Shown here: positions 15,526 through 23,996 of the stretch, piece by piece | How positions within the stretch are numbered: the stretch's first letter is position 1 | Layout of the letters: each line of letters starts with the position of its first letter | Assembly: GCA_045578425.1 (NCBI GenBank) | Contig: JAZNKF010000019.1 | Location: forward strand, 1-30,122 | DNA from: RGIG3009 sp045578425 | GTDB taxonomy: Bacteria > Bacillota > Clostridia > Oscillospirales > Acutalibacteraceae | Reading direction: 5' to 3' | Length of the DNA stretch: 30,122 bases | The notes under the pieces: model-generated | The model's database searches: none | What the model was told of the DNA's origin: nothing | Seen by the model: the letters and a program-made list of their open reading frames with translations, nothing else | Made by a program: the position numbers and the translations under genes

Positions 15526-17376
15526 TTATTTACAAGCAGCGTCAACCACGCGTTGAATTTGTTTTTTGTAAGTGGTCAGCACAGTGCTAACATTCTTACC
15601 GCCGCAAACTTCGGCAATCATAGTAAGTCTCGGGAGTGAACCCAAAGAAGAATTGAAAGTTCCGAGCGGGGATTTCAAACTGGTGCCATCCATGATTTTG
15701 CAAAGGGCGTCACGGTACTTAGCAGGAGTGTTCTCCGAATACACGTTGAGCGTGTTGTGGGTGGATTCCATCATTGCGTAGCAAATCGCCACACGCGGGT
15801 CGGAAGTACCTTTACCGGCAACGTACCATTGGTTATCCATCAAACCGTAGTTATTAGAACCTTCGCCGCGCGGCGCAATCACCATACCGAGGTTGTTAAC
15901 ACTCTTGCCGAACACCGAACTGCTTTTTGCTCTTTCAGCCAATCTGTCCCAATAACCGGAACTGTTCAGCATAGTGGCAATGGTGCCGTTGATAAAAGCA
16001 TTTTGAACCGAGTTGTTGTCCGGAGCAGCCGGGTCAACAATCGCACCTGCACCGTAGTGCATTTTTTGCAACATATCCAACGCTTTATACAGTTGTTTGT
16101 CGGAGGTGTTCTCTTTAACCACACCGCTTTTCATCACAACAATGTCGGTATTGTAGCTGGCAAAGAAACCACCGGGGGTATAGCTGGCAATTTTATGCAT
16201 AAAATACTTGCCGGGGTTTGCCGCAACGTATTCTTTGCCAAGTTCCAAATATTTTTCCCACGTCCATTGGCCTTTGGCAATCAACGTTTCGGGGTCGTCC
16301 ATGCGGTTATCTTCAAAGATTTTTTTGTTATAGAAAACAACGTACGGCACTTGCATGTAGTTACCGCCCATGGAATAGGCTTCACCGTTCCAAGAGAAAT
16401 CTTGGATAACGGTTTCGCTCAAACCGCCTTCTTTAACATTTTTCCACAAATCGGCAGTGGTCAAATATTCGGTTACCGGAACCGCGCAATCCGCCACAAA
16501 CATAGCCGGATAGCTCGACGCATTCATAAAGATAACGTCATACACTTTACCGGCAGCTTGGTTGGCAGCCACTTTTTGTGCAAAGTCGGTGTGTCCCAAA
16601 CCGTCCATCTTCAAAATACCGTTGTATTTTTCTTTGAAGATGTCATAGCCTTCTTGCGTAAACGCACTGGCAGCGCCCGTACCGCCCGAAGCGTGCAAGA
16701 ACGTTTTTCCGCCGAAATCAACACCCTTATCTACGCGAGTGGTACCTTTTTTCAATTCCACTTCGCCGCCAACGTAACCGGAAATATTCGGGCGAGAAGT
16801 CGTCGTTGCTGTTATTTTGGTAGAAGTTCTGCTCGGTTTTTTGGTCGCAGTAGTTGTGTCGTTTTTGGTGGTAGTCGTCTTTTTACCGTCATCTTTGGTG
16901 GTGGTAGTCGTCTTCTTACCATCCTCTTTGGTGGTGGTAGTCTTCTTACCATCCTCTTTGGTGGTGGTAGTCTTCTTACCATCTTCTTTGGTAGTGGTCG
17001 TCTTTTTACCATCTACTTTGGTGGTGGTAGTCTTCTTACCATCTTCTTTGGTAGTGGTCGTCTTTTTACCGTCACCTTCGGTGGGGTCAGCTTCTTCACC
17101 TTCGGTGGGGTCAGCTTCTTCACCTTCGGTGGGGTCGGCTTCTTCACCTTCGGTGGGATCGGCTTCCTCCCCTTCGGTGGGGTCGGCTTCTTCACCCTCA
17201 GTGGGGTCAGCTTCTTCACCTTCGGTGGGGTCAGCTTCACCGCTGCCGTCGGTCACTTCGGCTTGTTGCGCCGTAGTGGTCGTAGTGCCATCGCCATCCG
17301 GATTTTTGCCGCAAGCCGCCATCGGGATGAGCAAACAAACCGCCAACAAAATGGCCAACACTTTTTTGAAACTCAT
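15526..17376 (-). CDS. Lipoprotein sugar-binding protein with long tandem peptide repeats
   Basis: 616 residues. Signal peptide ending in the lipobox MAAC (Cys22 lipidated), then a repeat linker: seven 8-residue units built on DPTEG (about 49-101), then seven units built on DGKKTTTT (about 102-172), then a Thr-rich segment and the binding domain (about 195-616). The last part reads as a family 1 extracellular solute-binding protein (KVYDVIFMNAS, VPYVVFYNKKIFEDN, GQWTWEKYLELGKEYV, LNSSGYW). It should deliver oligosaccharides to a permease pair, most likely the one just upstream (18661-19557 and 17687-18643). The start at 17376 is set by AAAGGAG eight bases upstream and the lipoprotein signal; the frame extends upstream without a ribosome binding site. 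It has its own promoter, as expected for a binding protein needed in excess. Confidence 0.87.
   Translation of the reverse strand: MSFKKVLAILLAVCLLIPMAACGKNPDGDGTTTTTAQQAEVTDGSGEADPTEGEEADPTEGEEADPTEGEEADPTEGEEADPTEGEEADPTEGEEADPTEGDGKKTTTTKEDGKKTTTTKVDGKKTTTTKEDGKKTTTTKEDGKKTTTTKEDGKKTTTTTKDDGKKTTTTKNDTTTATKKPSRTSTKITATTTSRPNISGYVGGEVELKKGTTRVDKGVDFGGKTFLHASGGTGAASAFTQEGYDIFKEKYNGILKMDGLGHTDFAQKVAANQAAGKVYDVIFMNASSYPAMFVADCAVPVTEYLTTADLWKNVKEGGLSETVIQDFSWNGEAYSMGGNYMQVPYVVFYNKKIFEDNRMDDPETLIAKGQWTWEKYLELGKEYVAANPGKYFMHKIASYTPGGFFASYNTDIVVMKSGVVKENTSDKQLYKALDMLQKMHYGAGAIVDPAAPDNNSVQNAFINGTIATMLNSSGYWDRLAERAKSSSVFGKSVNNLGMVIAPRGEGSNNYGLMDNQWYVAGKGTSDPRVAICYAMMESTHNTLNVYSENTPAKYRDALCKIMDGTSLKSPLGTFNSSLGSLPRLTMIAEVCGGKNVSTVLTTYKKQIQRVVDAACK
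16861..17073 (-). repeat. Seven-unit DGKKTTTT repeat tract (mostly 30-bp units)
   Basis: Encodes seven successive DGKKTTTT-type units (one is 11 residues, the rest 10), rich in Lys and Thr. Neighbouring units are nearly identical in DNA, as in a variable-number tandem repeat. Confidence 0.93.
17074..17232 (-). repeat. Seven-unit DPTEGEEA repeat tract (24-bp units)
   Basis: Encodes DPTEGEEA six times and a final DPTEG, strongly acidic. Units differ mainly at third codon positions. It directly follows the lipidated N-terminus in the protein. Confidence 0.93.
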
Positions 17377-17540
17377 GTGGTTTTCTCCTTTCCCTTTATG
17401 GGTGTGTTCTGACGACTTTTGTCGTCGAGTTTTGTGTGCCGAAATCGACATCACACGTACAAACAGTAGGATTTTCCTTTTGTCGCCAAAACACCCAACT
17501 GCACAAAAGCGTACAAAAACCACCCTACTATTTCATTCAT

Positions 17541-17569
17541 ATTCTACACTGTTTTTCAATATTTGTAAA
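17541..17569 (-). promoter_or_regulatory. Promoter of the lipoprotein solute-binding gene
   Basis: Minus strand TTTACA (17564-17569), 17-base spacer, TAGAAT (17541-17546). The expected transcript start is about 155-160 bases before the ATG at 17376. That leader contains a perfect 6-bp hairpin (17411-17416 with 17421-17426, TTTT loop) about 35 bases before the start. The rest of the 310-base gap 17377-17686 shows no other gene. Confidence 0.7.
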
Positions 17570-17633
17570 GCATTTTGCGCAAAAAGGAGAGCAGTTTTTA
17601 CTAAACCGTTTTACCTTTTTGTCCCCAAAACAG

Positions 17634-17662
17634 TACCGCTGTGTCTGTAAAACACAGCGGTA
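17634..17662 (-). terminator. Probable terminator of the large transporter operon
   Basis: A perfect 11-bp stem (17634-17644 with 17652-17662) with a seven-base loop, 24 bases after the permease stop. On the minus strand it is followed by CTGTTTTGGGG, a weak T tract, so termination may be partial and some read-through into the solute-binding gene is likely. Confidence 0.65.
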
Positions 17663-17686
17663 ATAAACTATACGTTTATAATGTTT

Positions 17687-18643
17687 TTAACCAACAATAC
17701 CGGTACGCTCAATACTTTCCACAAAGTAGCGTTGCAAGAACAAATACAACACCAGCGGAACAACAATCGTCATCAAACCGGCAGCGGCTAAGATGGCGCG
17801 AGTATCCAAAGCGGTGTCACCGGCAACCTGCAAGTCAAATTGCAATTTGGTTTTTGCCGTTTCCATCATGGGAATCAAGGGTTTGAGTTTCTCGTTGTAG
17901 AGCATGTCGGAATAGTAAAAGTCGTTCCAGTGCCACACAAACGAGAACAACGTAACCGTCAAAATACCGGGGCCTGCACTGGGAATAATGATTCGGATAA
18001 AGGTTTTGAGCGGGTTACAACCATCCACCCAAGCGGCTTCTTCCAAATCTTTGGGCAAACCAAGGAAGAATTGGCGGAAGATGAAAATGAACAACCCGTT
18101 TCTCAGTCCGCATCCAAACAAGGCGGGTAAGAAGAACACCCACGAGGTATTCAGCAGGTTAAAGCCTTCCAAACCGAACCAACCCAAAATGCCGCCAAAA
18201 TCAAACGACTTGTATTGCAAGAACTGGGTAATCAACATGGTTTGCGGCGGGATAATAATGGTCAGGAGCACAAGCACCCACATAAAGCCCTTTTCGGCAA
18301 AATTATATCGCGCAAAGCCATAGCCAATCAACGCGCAAGAAACCAGTGAAGCAGCTGTTCCCAAAACCGTGTTTTTCAAAGAAATCAACGCCGATTCCGA
18401 AAATTGCAACCGTTCCAAAGCGGCTTTCACGCTATCGAGCGTAAATTCACCGGGAATCCACACCACGTTGGGGTTCATCATGGATTCGGGGGTGGCAAGT
18501 GCGGTTAACAACAAATAAAAAATGGGGAACAAAAACAAATAGCACAAGCCGAGCAAAAAGAGGGCTCGAACAATGCTCACGGCAGCGCCCTGTGCACGAC
18601 GACGTAAAATCAAGGGATTGAATGTTTTAACAGTTGTTTTCAT
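17687..18643 (-). CDS. Sugar ABC transporter permease, MalG-type
   Basis: 318-residue inner-membrane protein with about six hydrophobic helices. The EAA loop for docking the ATPase is present (EEAAWVDGCNPLKTFIRIII then P). It pairs with the MalF-type permease immediately upstream. The start is ATG 18643 (MKTTVKTFNP), preceded by GGGAGG; the longer frame starts without a ribosome binding site and would add a Cys-rich non-family leader. It is last in the operon, 17 bases after its partner, and followed by a hairpin. The C-terminus (YFVESIERTGIVG) resembles the usual YFV.G...GAVKG ending of MalG relatives. Confidence 0.92.
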   Translation of the reverse strand: MKTTVKTFNPLILRRRAQGAAVSIVRALFLLGLCYLFLFPIFYLLLTALATPESMMNPNVVWIPGEFTLDSVKAALERLQFSESALISLKNTVLGTAASLVSCALIGYGFARYNFAEKGFMWVLVLLTIIIPPQTMLITQFLQYKSFDFGGILGWFGLEGFNLLNTSWVFFLPALFGCGLRNGLFIFIFRQFFLGLPKDLEEAAWVDGCNPLKTFIRIIIPSAGPGILTVTLFSFVWHWNDFYYSDMLYNEKLKPLIPMMETAKTKLQFDLQVAGDTALDTRAILAAAGLMTIVVPLVLYLFLQRYFVESIERTGIVG

Positions 18644-18660
18644 GTCATTTTCCTCCCTTG

Positions 18661-19557
18661 TTACGATTTTACATTGACTTTGCGGAACAGGAACGCAATA
18701 ATTCCCAAAACAACCGCAATAACCAAGAAGTAGACCCATGCCATGGCCGAAGCAAGTCCCAAGCTGACACGTTCAAACTCCGCCAACACTTTTTCCATAA
18801 CCGGGTTTTGTGTGTCAATCATGGTTTCGATGATGGTATAGAAAATATTCAGCATAATCATCGGCCCCAACATGGGGATGGTGATTTTCCAAAAGTTTTC
18901 CCACGCGGTAGCGCCCTCAATGGAAGACGCTTCGTACAAGGAACCCGGAATACTTTGTACACCGGCCAAGAAGATAATCATCTGCACGCCGGATTTCCAA
19001 AGCAAGCCAAACATATTTCCGTAAATCAAGTTAATAATTTTGGTAATTTCTTCGCCCAAACCAAGGTTAACCAAGAAATCACCCAACGCGTTGGTATCCA
19101 CCATCGCGCCGGCCGAGACCATGCCGCCGTTCATAACCTGCGAAGACAAGGTGTCCTGCTGCACGATCGACATAACCACGCCACCGGCAAGCACCACCGG
19201 CAAAAAGAAGATGCTGCGCACAATCGTTCTGCCGTGGAATTTCGATTTCAAAATCAAAGCAATAAACAAACTTGCTACAATGATAACCGGCACTTGCCAC
19301 AATAACTGTGTAATGGTAGAAACCAATTTGGTAGTGTAGTTCGGGTCTTCTTGGAAAATATATCGGAAATGTTCCCAACCAATGTTTTCACGCGTAATGC
19401 TGCCGATTTCTATGTGAACATCGGAAAAACAGAACAAAATCGACTGAACCAGCGGTGTTAAGAAGAAGAACACAAACCCGAAATAAAACGGCAACACAAA
19501 TCCACGTCCCGCCCATGCTTGACGTTGTGTCAGTGAAAGACGTCTTTTAAGCTTCAT
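18661..19557 (-). CDS. Sugar ABC transporter permease, MalF-type
   Basis: 298 residues, about six membrane helices, with the EAA motif as YEASSIEGATAWENFWKITI then P. The N-terminus has the LPFYFGFVFFFLTPLVQSI pattern typical of first-position sugar permeases. The ATG at 19557 follows GGAGGG and lies inside the end of the DUF5696 gene (11-base overlap), implying translational coupling with that protein. With the next gene it forms the second permease pair of the operon. Imports oligosaccharides; its ATPase is not in the window. Confidence 0.92.
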   Translation of the reverse strand: MKLKRRLSLTQRQAWAGRGFVLPFYFGFVFFFLTPLVQSILFCFSDVHIEIGSITRENIGWEHFRYIFQEDPNYTTKLVSTITQLLWQVPVIIVASLFIALILKSKFHGRTIVRSIFFLPVVLAGGVVMSIVQQDTLSSQVMNGGMVSAGAMVDTNALGDFLVNLGLGEEITKIINLIYGNMFGLLWKSGVQMIIFLAGVQSIPGSLYEASSIEGATAWENFWKITIPMLGPMIMLNIFYTIIETMIDTQNPVMEKVLAEFERVSLGLASAMAWVYFLVIAVVLGIIAFLFRKVNVKS

Positions 19558-21835
19558 TGTTCTCCCTCCATTCTGTAAAGTTAAGCGCTCCGACGGTTTT
19601 GCCGTTTTCCAATACCACGTCTGTCTTGTTGTAGTTTACTACCACAACGGTACCGTCGGCATACTGTGTTTGATACACGTTTTCCATCAATTCATCGTGG
19701 TCAACAATCGGCTGGTCGGCAACTTTCTTTTGCAAGGGTTGATAAGCCTTGTTTTGCTGAATTGCCTTATCCTTCCACAAAGTCCAGGTAGAACCGTAAA
19801 AATGCGTGTATTCGCCATCAAACAACTCGGAAGCCTCTTCGTGCATACCGTAGTACAAAAGCTCGCTGCCGTTTTCAACAGCCGCCAAATACGTCACCGT
19901 GGGGTCGGCCGATTGCGTAATCGGTTTGGTGGTGTACGGGATATATCCGTGTAACACCGTTTGATAGAACGGCACGTCTTTGTCAAACATATCGTAACCG
20001 CTCGAACAAACCGGAACATCTGTTACCAAACTGACATACGGCAAAGTAAACGCGTTACCGCCGCTGAGTGCCACCGCAACACCGGCATCGTTGTATTTTT
20101 TCAGAACGTTTGCCACCGTCTGCGGGAACAAGGAACGGCTTTGTTGGTCTTTCAGATAATAGTTGGCATAGCAATAATCACCCAAATTCCCCAAGTTCAC
20201 CGAAGTAAGACCTTGCTTTTTAAAGTTTTCTAAATAGTTGGTTGCCACTCTGTCAAGTTTTGTCGGTGACAAAATGGCGGTGACGTCTGTTCCCAACTTC
20301 GGAACGTAGTTAGACAAAATATACTGTTGACGCAGCACCACTTTTCCAAACACCGTACGGGCGGCATCCTTGGTTTTACGAACACCGTTTCCGCTCTTTT
20401 GGAATGTCAGCAAATCCACTTCCGGGTACAAGGAATATTGCTCTTGTTTGCAATACTCTACCAAAGAGGAAAAAGCTTTTTTGCCGCCTAACACATTGGA
20501 CGGAGCAGCGCTGTTCGGAATCTTTTTGTTGGTCACACCGTTGTTACTCCAACCAAGATATTGCATCGAAAGCGCGTCAATTCCGCCTTCTTTCAAGTCT
20601 TTTGCAATTTCCACCGCCTCGTCAAAGGAGGTCAGCTGCACTTTTTTAGTATACGGAATAACGCCGAGAAAACTTGCGGCCTCTTCATAAAAACCGAGCA
20701 TTCGCACATGGAATTTCGGGTCAATGGTTTTCTTGGCAAAACCCTTTTCCTTGATAAGATAATCACGGTAAGCCGTAGCCATACCCACATAGTCGGCGTT
20801 GTCACCATCGAGCATGTAGTAACGAATGTTGTAAGCATCCATGCCCAAATCCGGTTCTGCCAACATGTTCACGTCTTTTTTGTTAAACATGTTGCGTTGT
20901 TTTTGCAAATAGCGATATTGGAAAATACTGCTTACCGCATTGTAACCGCATTTTTCGTGACCGTTCAAAGCGGTAATATACGCCGTAGCATCCCCTTGAT
21001 GAACAACGCCCATCAACGCGTTGTTTTCCGTCACGGTGCCAAACACCGGCAAACGAACCGTTTCGGTCAATGTTTTCTTCAGTTCGGGCACGGTGGTGGT
21101 TTCTTCACCGTAAATCATGCTCTTATAGTTGGTGTTGGTGATAATTCCGTTGTTAAAGGTAACCAACGCGCCGCTGCCATCCGGAACAAACAGATAGCCC
21201 TCTGCCTCCCAGTTACCGGCACCGAACGAAGGAAGCAGGTTGATGGATACCACGCAAAAACCGTTTTCGTTTTCCTTAATGCTGTCCAAATTCAAAGTAA
21301 CATCAAAGAAACCGTTATCCAAGGTGTATTCCACGTCAAAAGAAATTTCCAACGACGGGAATGCGTAGGTCACGCAAATACCGTTTTCAATTTTCTTGAC
21401 GGCAAAACCTTCTTGACCGACAGAGTCGGAATAACTGTTGACAAACTGTGTGGAAGCACTCCACGCCACGTCGGGACGGTTGATATATTCCACAACCGCC
21501 TGCGAACGAAGATTGGTGTAGTTTTTACCGGCGGTATACGGGTCGATATCGGAATCGGCAGGCACACTGTGCCATTGTTTACCGGTAGCAACGTTTTCGA
21601 GATAAAAATATCCGTACGTCATATCCGCATACAACGCCATGTTGCCGCTTTGAGCAATCGGCTCAAAGGTCAGATTTTCATCACCGTTTACAAGAGTCGT
21701 TGCTTCATGCGGGAAGCCTGCCGAAACCTCTTCTTGGGTTTCCTCAGCAAAGGCCACGCTGCTCATGGAGAACACTAAAACCAGTGCCAACGTCAGGCAA
21801 AGAAGAACGCGAAAATGTTTACCAAAATGTTTCAT
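19547..21835 (-). CDS. Secreted DUF5696-like protein, possible TIM-barrel glycosidase
   Basis: 762 residues: signal peptide ending AFA (1-30), an N-terminal beta-rich half (about 40-350) with the marker LFVPDGSGALV (215-225), a segment (about 375-690) that alternates strands and helices like a TIM barrel, and a short beta-rich tail (about 725-755, DGTVVVVNYNKTDV). Strand ends carry acidic residues (YPEVDLLTF at 470-478, NLGNLGD at 547-553) or small residues (ALSGGNAF). I recognise it as the DUF5696 type often found beside sugar ABC transporters and Yip1-domain proteins in Bacillota; no function is established to my knowledge. The glycosidase reading is inference from fold pattern and context. 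The start at 21835 follows GGAAGG; the longer frame begins with a non-signal leader. It overlaps the next permease by 11 bases. Confidence 0.72.
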   Translation of the reverse strand: MKHFGKHFRVLLCLTLALVLVFSMSSVAFAEETQEEVSAGFPHEATTLVNGDENLTFEPIAQSGNMALYADMTYGYFYLENVATGKQWHSVPADSDIDPYTAGKNYTNLRSQAVVEYINRPDVAWSASTQFVNSYSDSVGQEGFAVKKIENGICVTYAFPSLEISFDVEYTLDNGFFDVTLNLDSIKENENGFCVVSINLLPSFGAGNWEAEGYLFVPDGSGALVTFNNGIITNTNYKSMIYGEETTTVPELKKTLTETVRLPVFGTVTENNALMGVVHQGDATAYITALNGHEKCGYNAVSSIFQYRYLQKQRNMFNKKDVNMLAEPDLGMDAYNIRYYMLDGDNADYVGMATAYRDYLIKEKGFAKKTIDPKFHVRMLGFYEEAASFLGVIPYTKKVQLTSFDEAVEIAKDLKEGGIDALSMQYLGWSNNGVTNKKIPNSAAPSNVLGGKKAFSSLVEYCKQEQYSLYPEVDLLTFQKSGNGVRKTKDAARTVFGKVVLRQQYILSNYVPKLGTDVTAILSPTKLDRVATNYLENFKKQGLTSVNLGNLGDYCYANYYLKDQQSRSLFPQTVANVLKKYNDAGVAVALSGGNAFTLPYVSLVTDVPVCSSGYDMFDKDVPFYQTVLHGYIPYTTKPITQSADPTVTYLAAVENGSELLYYGMHEEASELFDGEYTHFYGSTWTLWKDKAIQQNKAYQPLQKKVADQPIVDHDELMENVYQTQYADGTVVVVNYNKTDVVLENGKTVGALNFTEWRENNEA

Positions 21836-21854
21836 CGTATCATCCTTCCTTTCC

Positions 21855-23960
21855 TTAACGTTGACTGAGTTCCAAAATAATGGAATAAATGAAGCTGCCG
21901 GTTTGTTGTAACAAACTAAAGAACAGAATGAGCAAGAACGCAATCACGGCCATACCCAACACAGAGGCAATCACCGAAATCACGGTTTGTGTCATGTTGT
22001 ACTCGTGAATACAGTACAAACCGCACAGCAAAAGCAGTACCGACCAAGCAATCGCCACAATCAGAATAATATTCATGATCGCGCCTTCGGACATTGCCAA
22101 GAAGTTGGAGAGAATCACGTTGACAATCATCGCCACTTCCAACGGTACCAACGAATACGAGGTAACCGAAGCAATTTCCTTTAAGTTACCGTTGCCGTTA
22201 AACAAGGTACAAACGGCCCAGTTGGCAATCACAAACAACACCCCAAGACCGATCGTCTTGACCAACATAACCGCCAAACTGTAATCTACCAAACGGTTCA
22301 TATTGAAGATGTAGCCTGTCAAGAAATAGTTCATCGTAAAGACAAAGAACAGCGCAACCAACAAAACAGCCGAAACACGCCACGAAGCAATCTTACGGGG
22401 TTTAAGTTGCGAGAACCCGTCCATCGGATGGAACAAGGTATACAAGGGGAAGGTGTATTTGCTTTCCAACTTAGAATACGCGCTGGCAGAAGCCACTTTC
22501 ACCTTTTTCTTTCTAAACTTCTTAAACAATACCCAAGCCACCAGCAAAACAACAATCACAGCCAACACCGGAATAAAGGCGGCTTTAATGGCAATGTTGC
22601 GTTGTTCTTGGAACGCTTCGGAATACGAAAAACGGTCGCCGGCGATCTTGAAGTACTTCATGGCTTCTTTGTAATCGCCTTGCATGTCGTACACACAGCC
22701 CATACCGTAGTAGGCGTTGACGTTGTTGGAATTTTCTTTGAGCAATTCCTGCCACACTTCCAACGAACCTTCAAAATCGTTTTTCTCCAATTTGAGAAGA
22801 GCATCGCGATACCGTTCGACGTAAGATGTCGGCTCAAAGCGGATAATGCAAAGTTTTTCTTTATCCAACACGCAGACAGATTTGCCCAACGTTTCCAAAG
22901 CGGGCGGGTTGCTGCCAAATTGACCGAATTGGTCACCATACGAGCCAAACACCGCAATCAATTGACCGGATTCCGCATATTGGAAGACTTTACCGCGACC
23001 TTGGTCCAACAAGTTCATAAACCCGTCATCGTCAATGTCCAAATCGGTAAACGTGGTAATCACATTTTTGTCCAGGTTACGGCCCCATTCACGGTCACCC
23101 AAAACAAGTTTGCTGTCCAAAATGTTTTTACCCAAGTAATTCAGTTTACGGATAACGCCTTCCGGCACCGTGGTTTTACCGGTAATCACGGTGGCGGTAT
23201 ACATAAACCCTTCCGCATTGACGTCAAAGTTGCTGATGGTAATCGGCACTGCCGAAGCCATCGCTTCCAATTGTTGCTGTGTCAAAAACGGACGGAGCAA
23301 ATATTTCATAATAACTTCTGCCGTTTGTACCACGGTGTTACCGCCGAATAAACGTTGGTAATTACCTTCGCCGTCAAAAACGAAAGCACCCATGTTACCG
23401 CTCTTGGCAATCACGTATAAGTTATTGCGATTGTCAACCGAAACTTTACTCACGTCAAACAGCAAATCCTCTTCCAAACGCGCTGTTTCGGGGCGGGTGA
23501 GAATATAAGCTAACGAGTGGTCGGCATTGTACACCAATACCCGTTCGTTCGCGGTATCGGCAATATATATACGGCCATCGTTGCCCACGGTCACCCCTTC
23601 TGCCGTCGGGAAGGAAGCGGGTTCACCGTTTTCTTCTTTGAGGTCGTCGATGATTTGTTTTAATTTCAAATCGGTATCCAACACAAGGATACGGCTGTTT
23701 CCGCTGTCCAGCACGTAAACCGATTCTTTATTATCGTAAAAAATATCACTCGGTGACGCCATCGGCACCTCCAATCCCAAAGAATCAGAGGTAATACGTT
23801 CTGCGGGAACGTATCCCACCGGCGCTACAACCGACTCGTCGTACAAGTTGTAGTCATAGGTAGTATAAGGGACAGCCGACAGCGGGGCAGCCCCTACGGT
23901 CAACGGCAATGCCAACAACAAGGCAACCGTCAACAACACTCCTAACAGTTTTTTCGGCAT
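21855..23960 (-). CDS. NHL beta-propeller / TPR / Yip1-like membrane protein
   Basis: 701 residues: signal peptide (1-24), an outer beta-propeller of NHL-type repeats (about 65-375; VYVLDSGNSRILVLD and GRIYIADTANERVLVYN), TPR-like helices (about 382-450; EGSLEVWQELLKENSNNVNA), a membrane helix (about 458-480) followed by KKFRKKKVKV, and a C-terminal Yip1-like domain with five or so helices (about 500-695). The topology suggests a glycan- or protein-sensing head outside and a multi-helix membrane base. Its place between a permease pair and DUF5696 suggests a scaffold or coupling factor for uptake; this is inference. The start ATG 23960 gives a clean signal peptide, though AAAGGTG is 11 bases upstream, slightly far. 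The TTG at 23996 would add 12 residues before the signal and is less likely. Confidence 0.75.
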   Translation of the reverse strand: MPKKLLGVLLTVALLLALPLTVGAAPLSAVPYTTYDYNLYDESVVAPVGYVPAERITSDSLGLEVPMASPSDIFYDNKESVYVLDSGNSRILVLDTDLKLKQIIDDLKEENGEPASFPTAEGVTVGNDGRIYIADTANERVLVYNADHSLAYILTRPETARLEEDLLFDVSKVSVDNRNNLYVIAKSGNMGAFVFDGEGNYQRLFGGNTVVQTAEVIMKYLLRPFLTQQQLEAMASAVPITISNFDVNAEGFMYTATVITGKTTVPEGVIRKLNYLGKNILDSKLVLGDREWGRNLDKNVITTFTDLDIDDDGFMNLLDQGRGKVFQYAESGQLIAVFGSYGDQFGQFGSNPPALETLGKSVCVLDKEKLCIIRFEPTSYVERYRDALLKLEKNDFEGSLEVWQELLKENSNNVNAYYGMGCVYDMQGDYKEAMKYFKIAGDRFSYSEAFQEQRNIAIKAAFIPVLAVIVVLLVAWVLFKKFRKKKVKVASASAYSKLESKYTFPLYTLFHPMDGFSQLKPRKIASWRVSAVLLVALFFVFTMNYFLTGYIFNMNRLVDYSLAVMLVKTIGLGVLFVIANWAVCTLFNGNGNLKEIASVTSYSLVPLEVAMIVNVILSNFLAMSEGAIMNIILIVAIAWSVLLLLCGLYCIHEYNMTQTVISVIASVLGMAVIAFLLILFFSLLQQTGSFIYSIILELSQR

Positions 23961-23996
23961 GGATAAACACGCACCTTTCCTACAAGACTGACCCAA

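Noticed and set aside
16861..17232. Regular repeats considered as a CRISPR array
   Set aside because: Units are contiguous 24- and 30-bp multiples of three within a coding frame, with no unique spacers and no cas genes.
15757..17412. 551-codon plus-strand frame opposite the repeat-bearing lipoprotein
   Set aside because: The repeats read as low-complexity Gly/Phe/Ser strings in this frame, while the minus strand gives a lipobox, linker and binding domain.
17377..17523. N-terminal extension or leader peptide before the lipoprotein signal
   Set aside because: The frame is open but starts at a GTG without a ribosome binding site and would bury the signal peptide.
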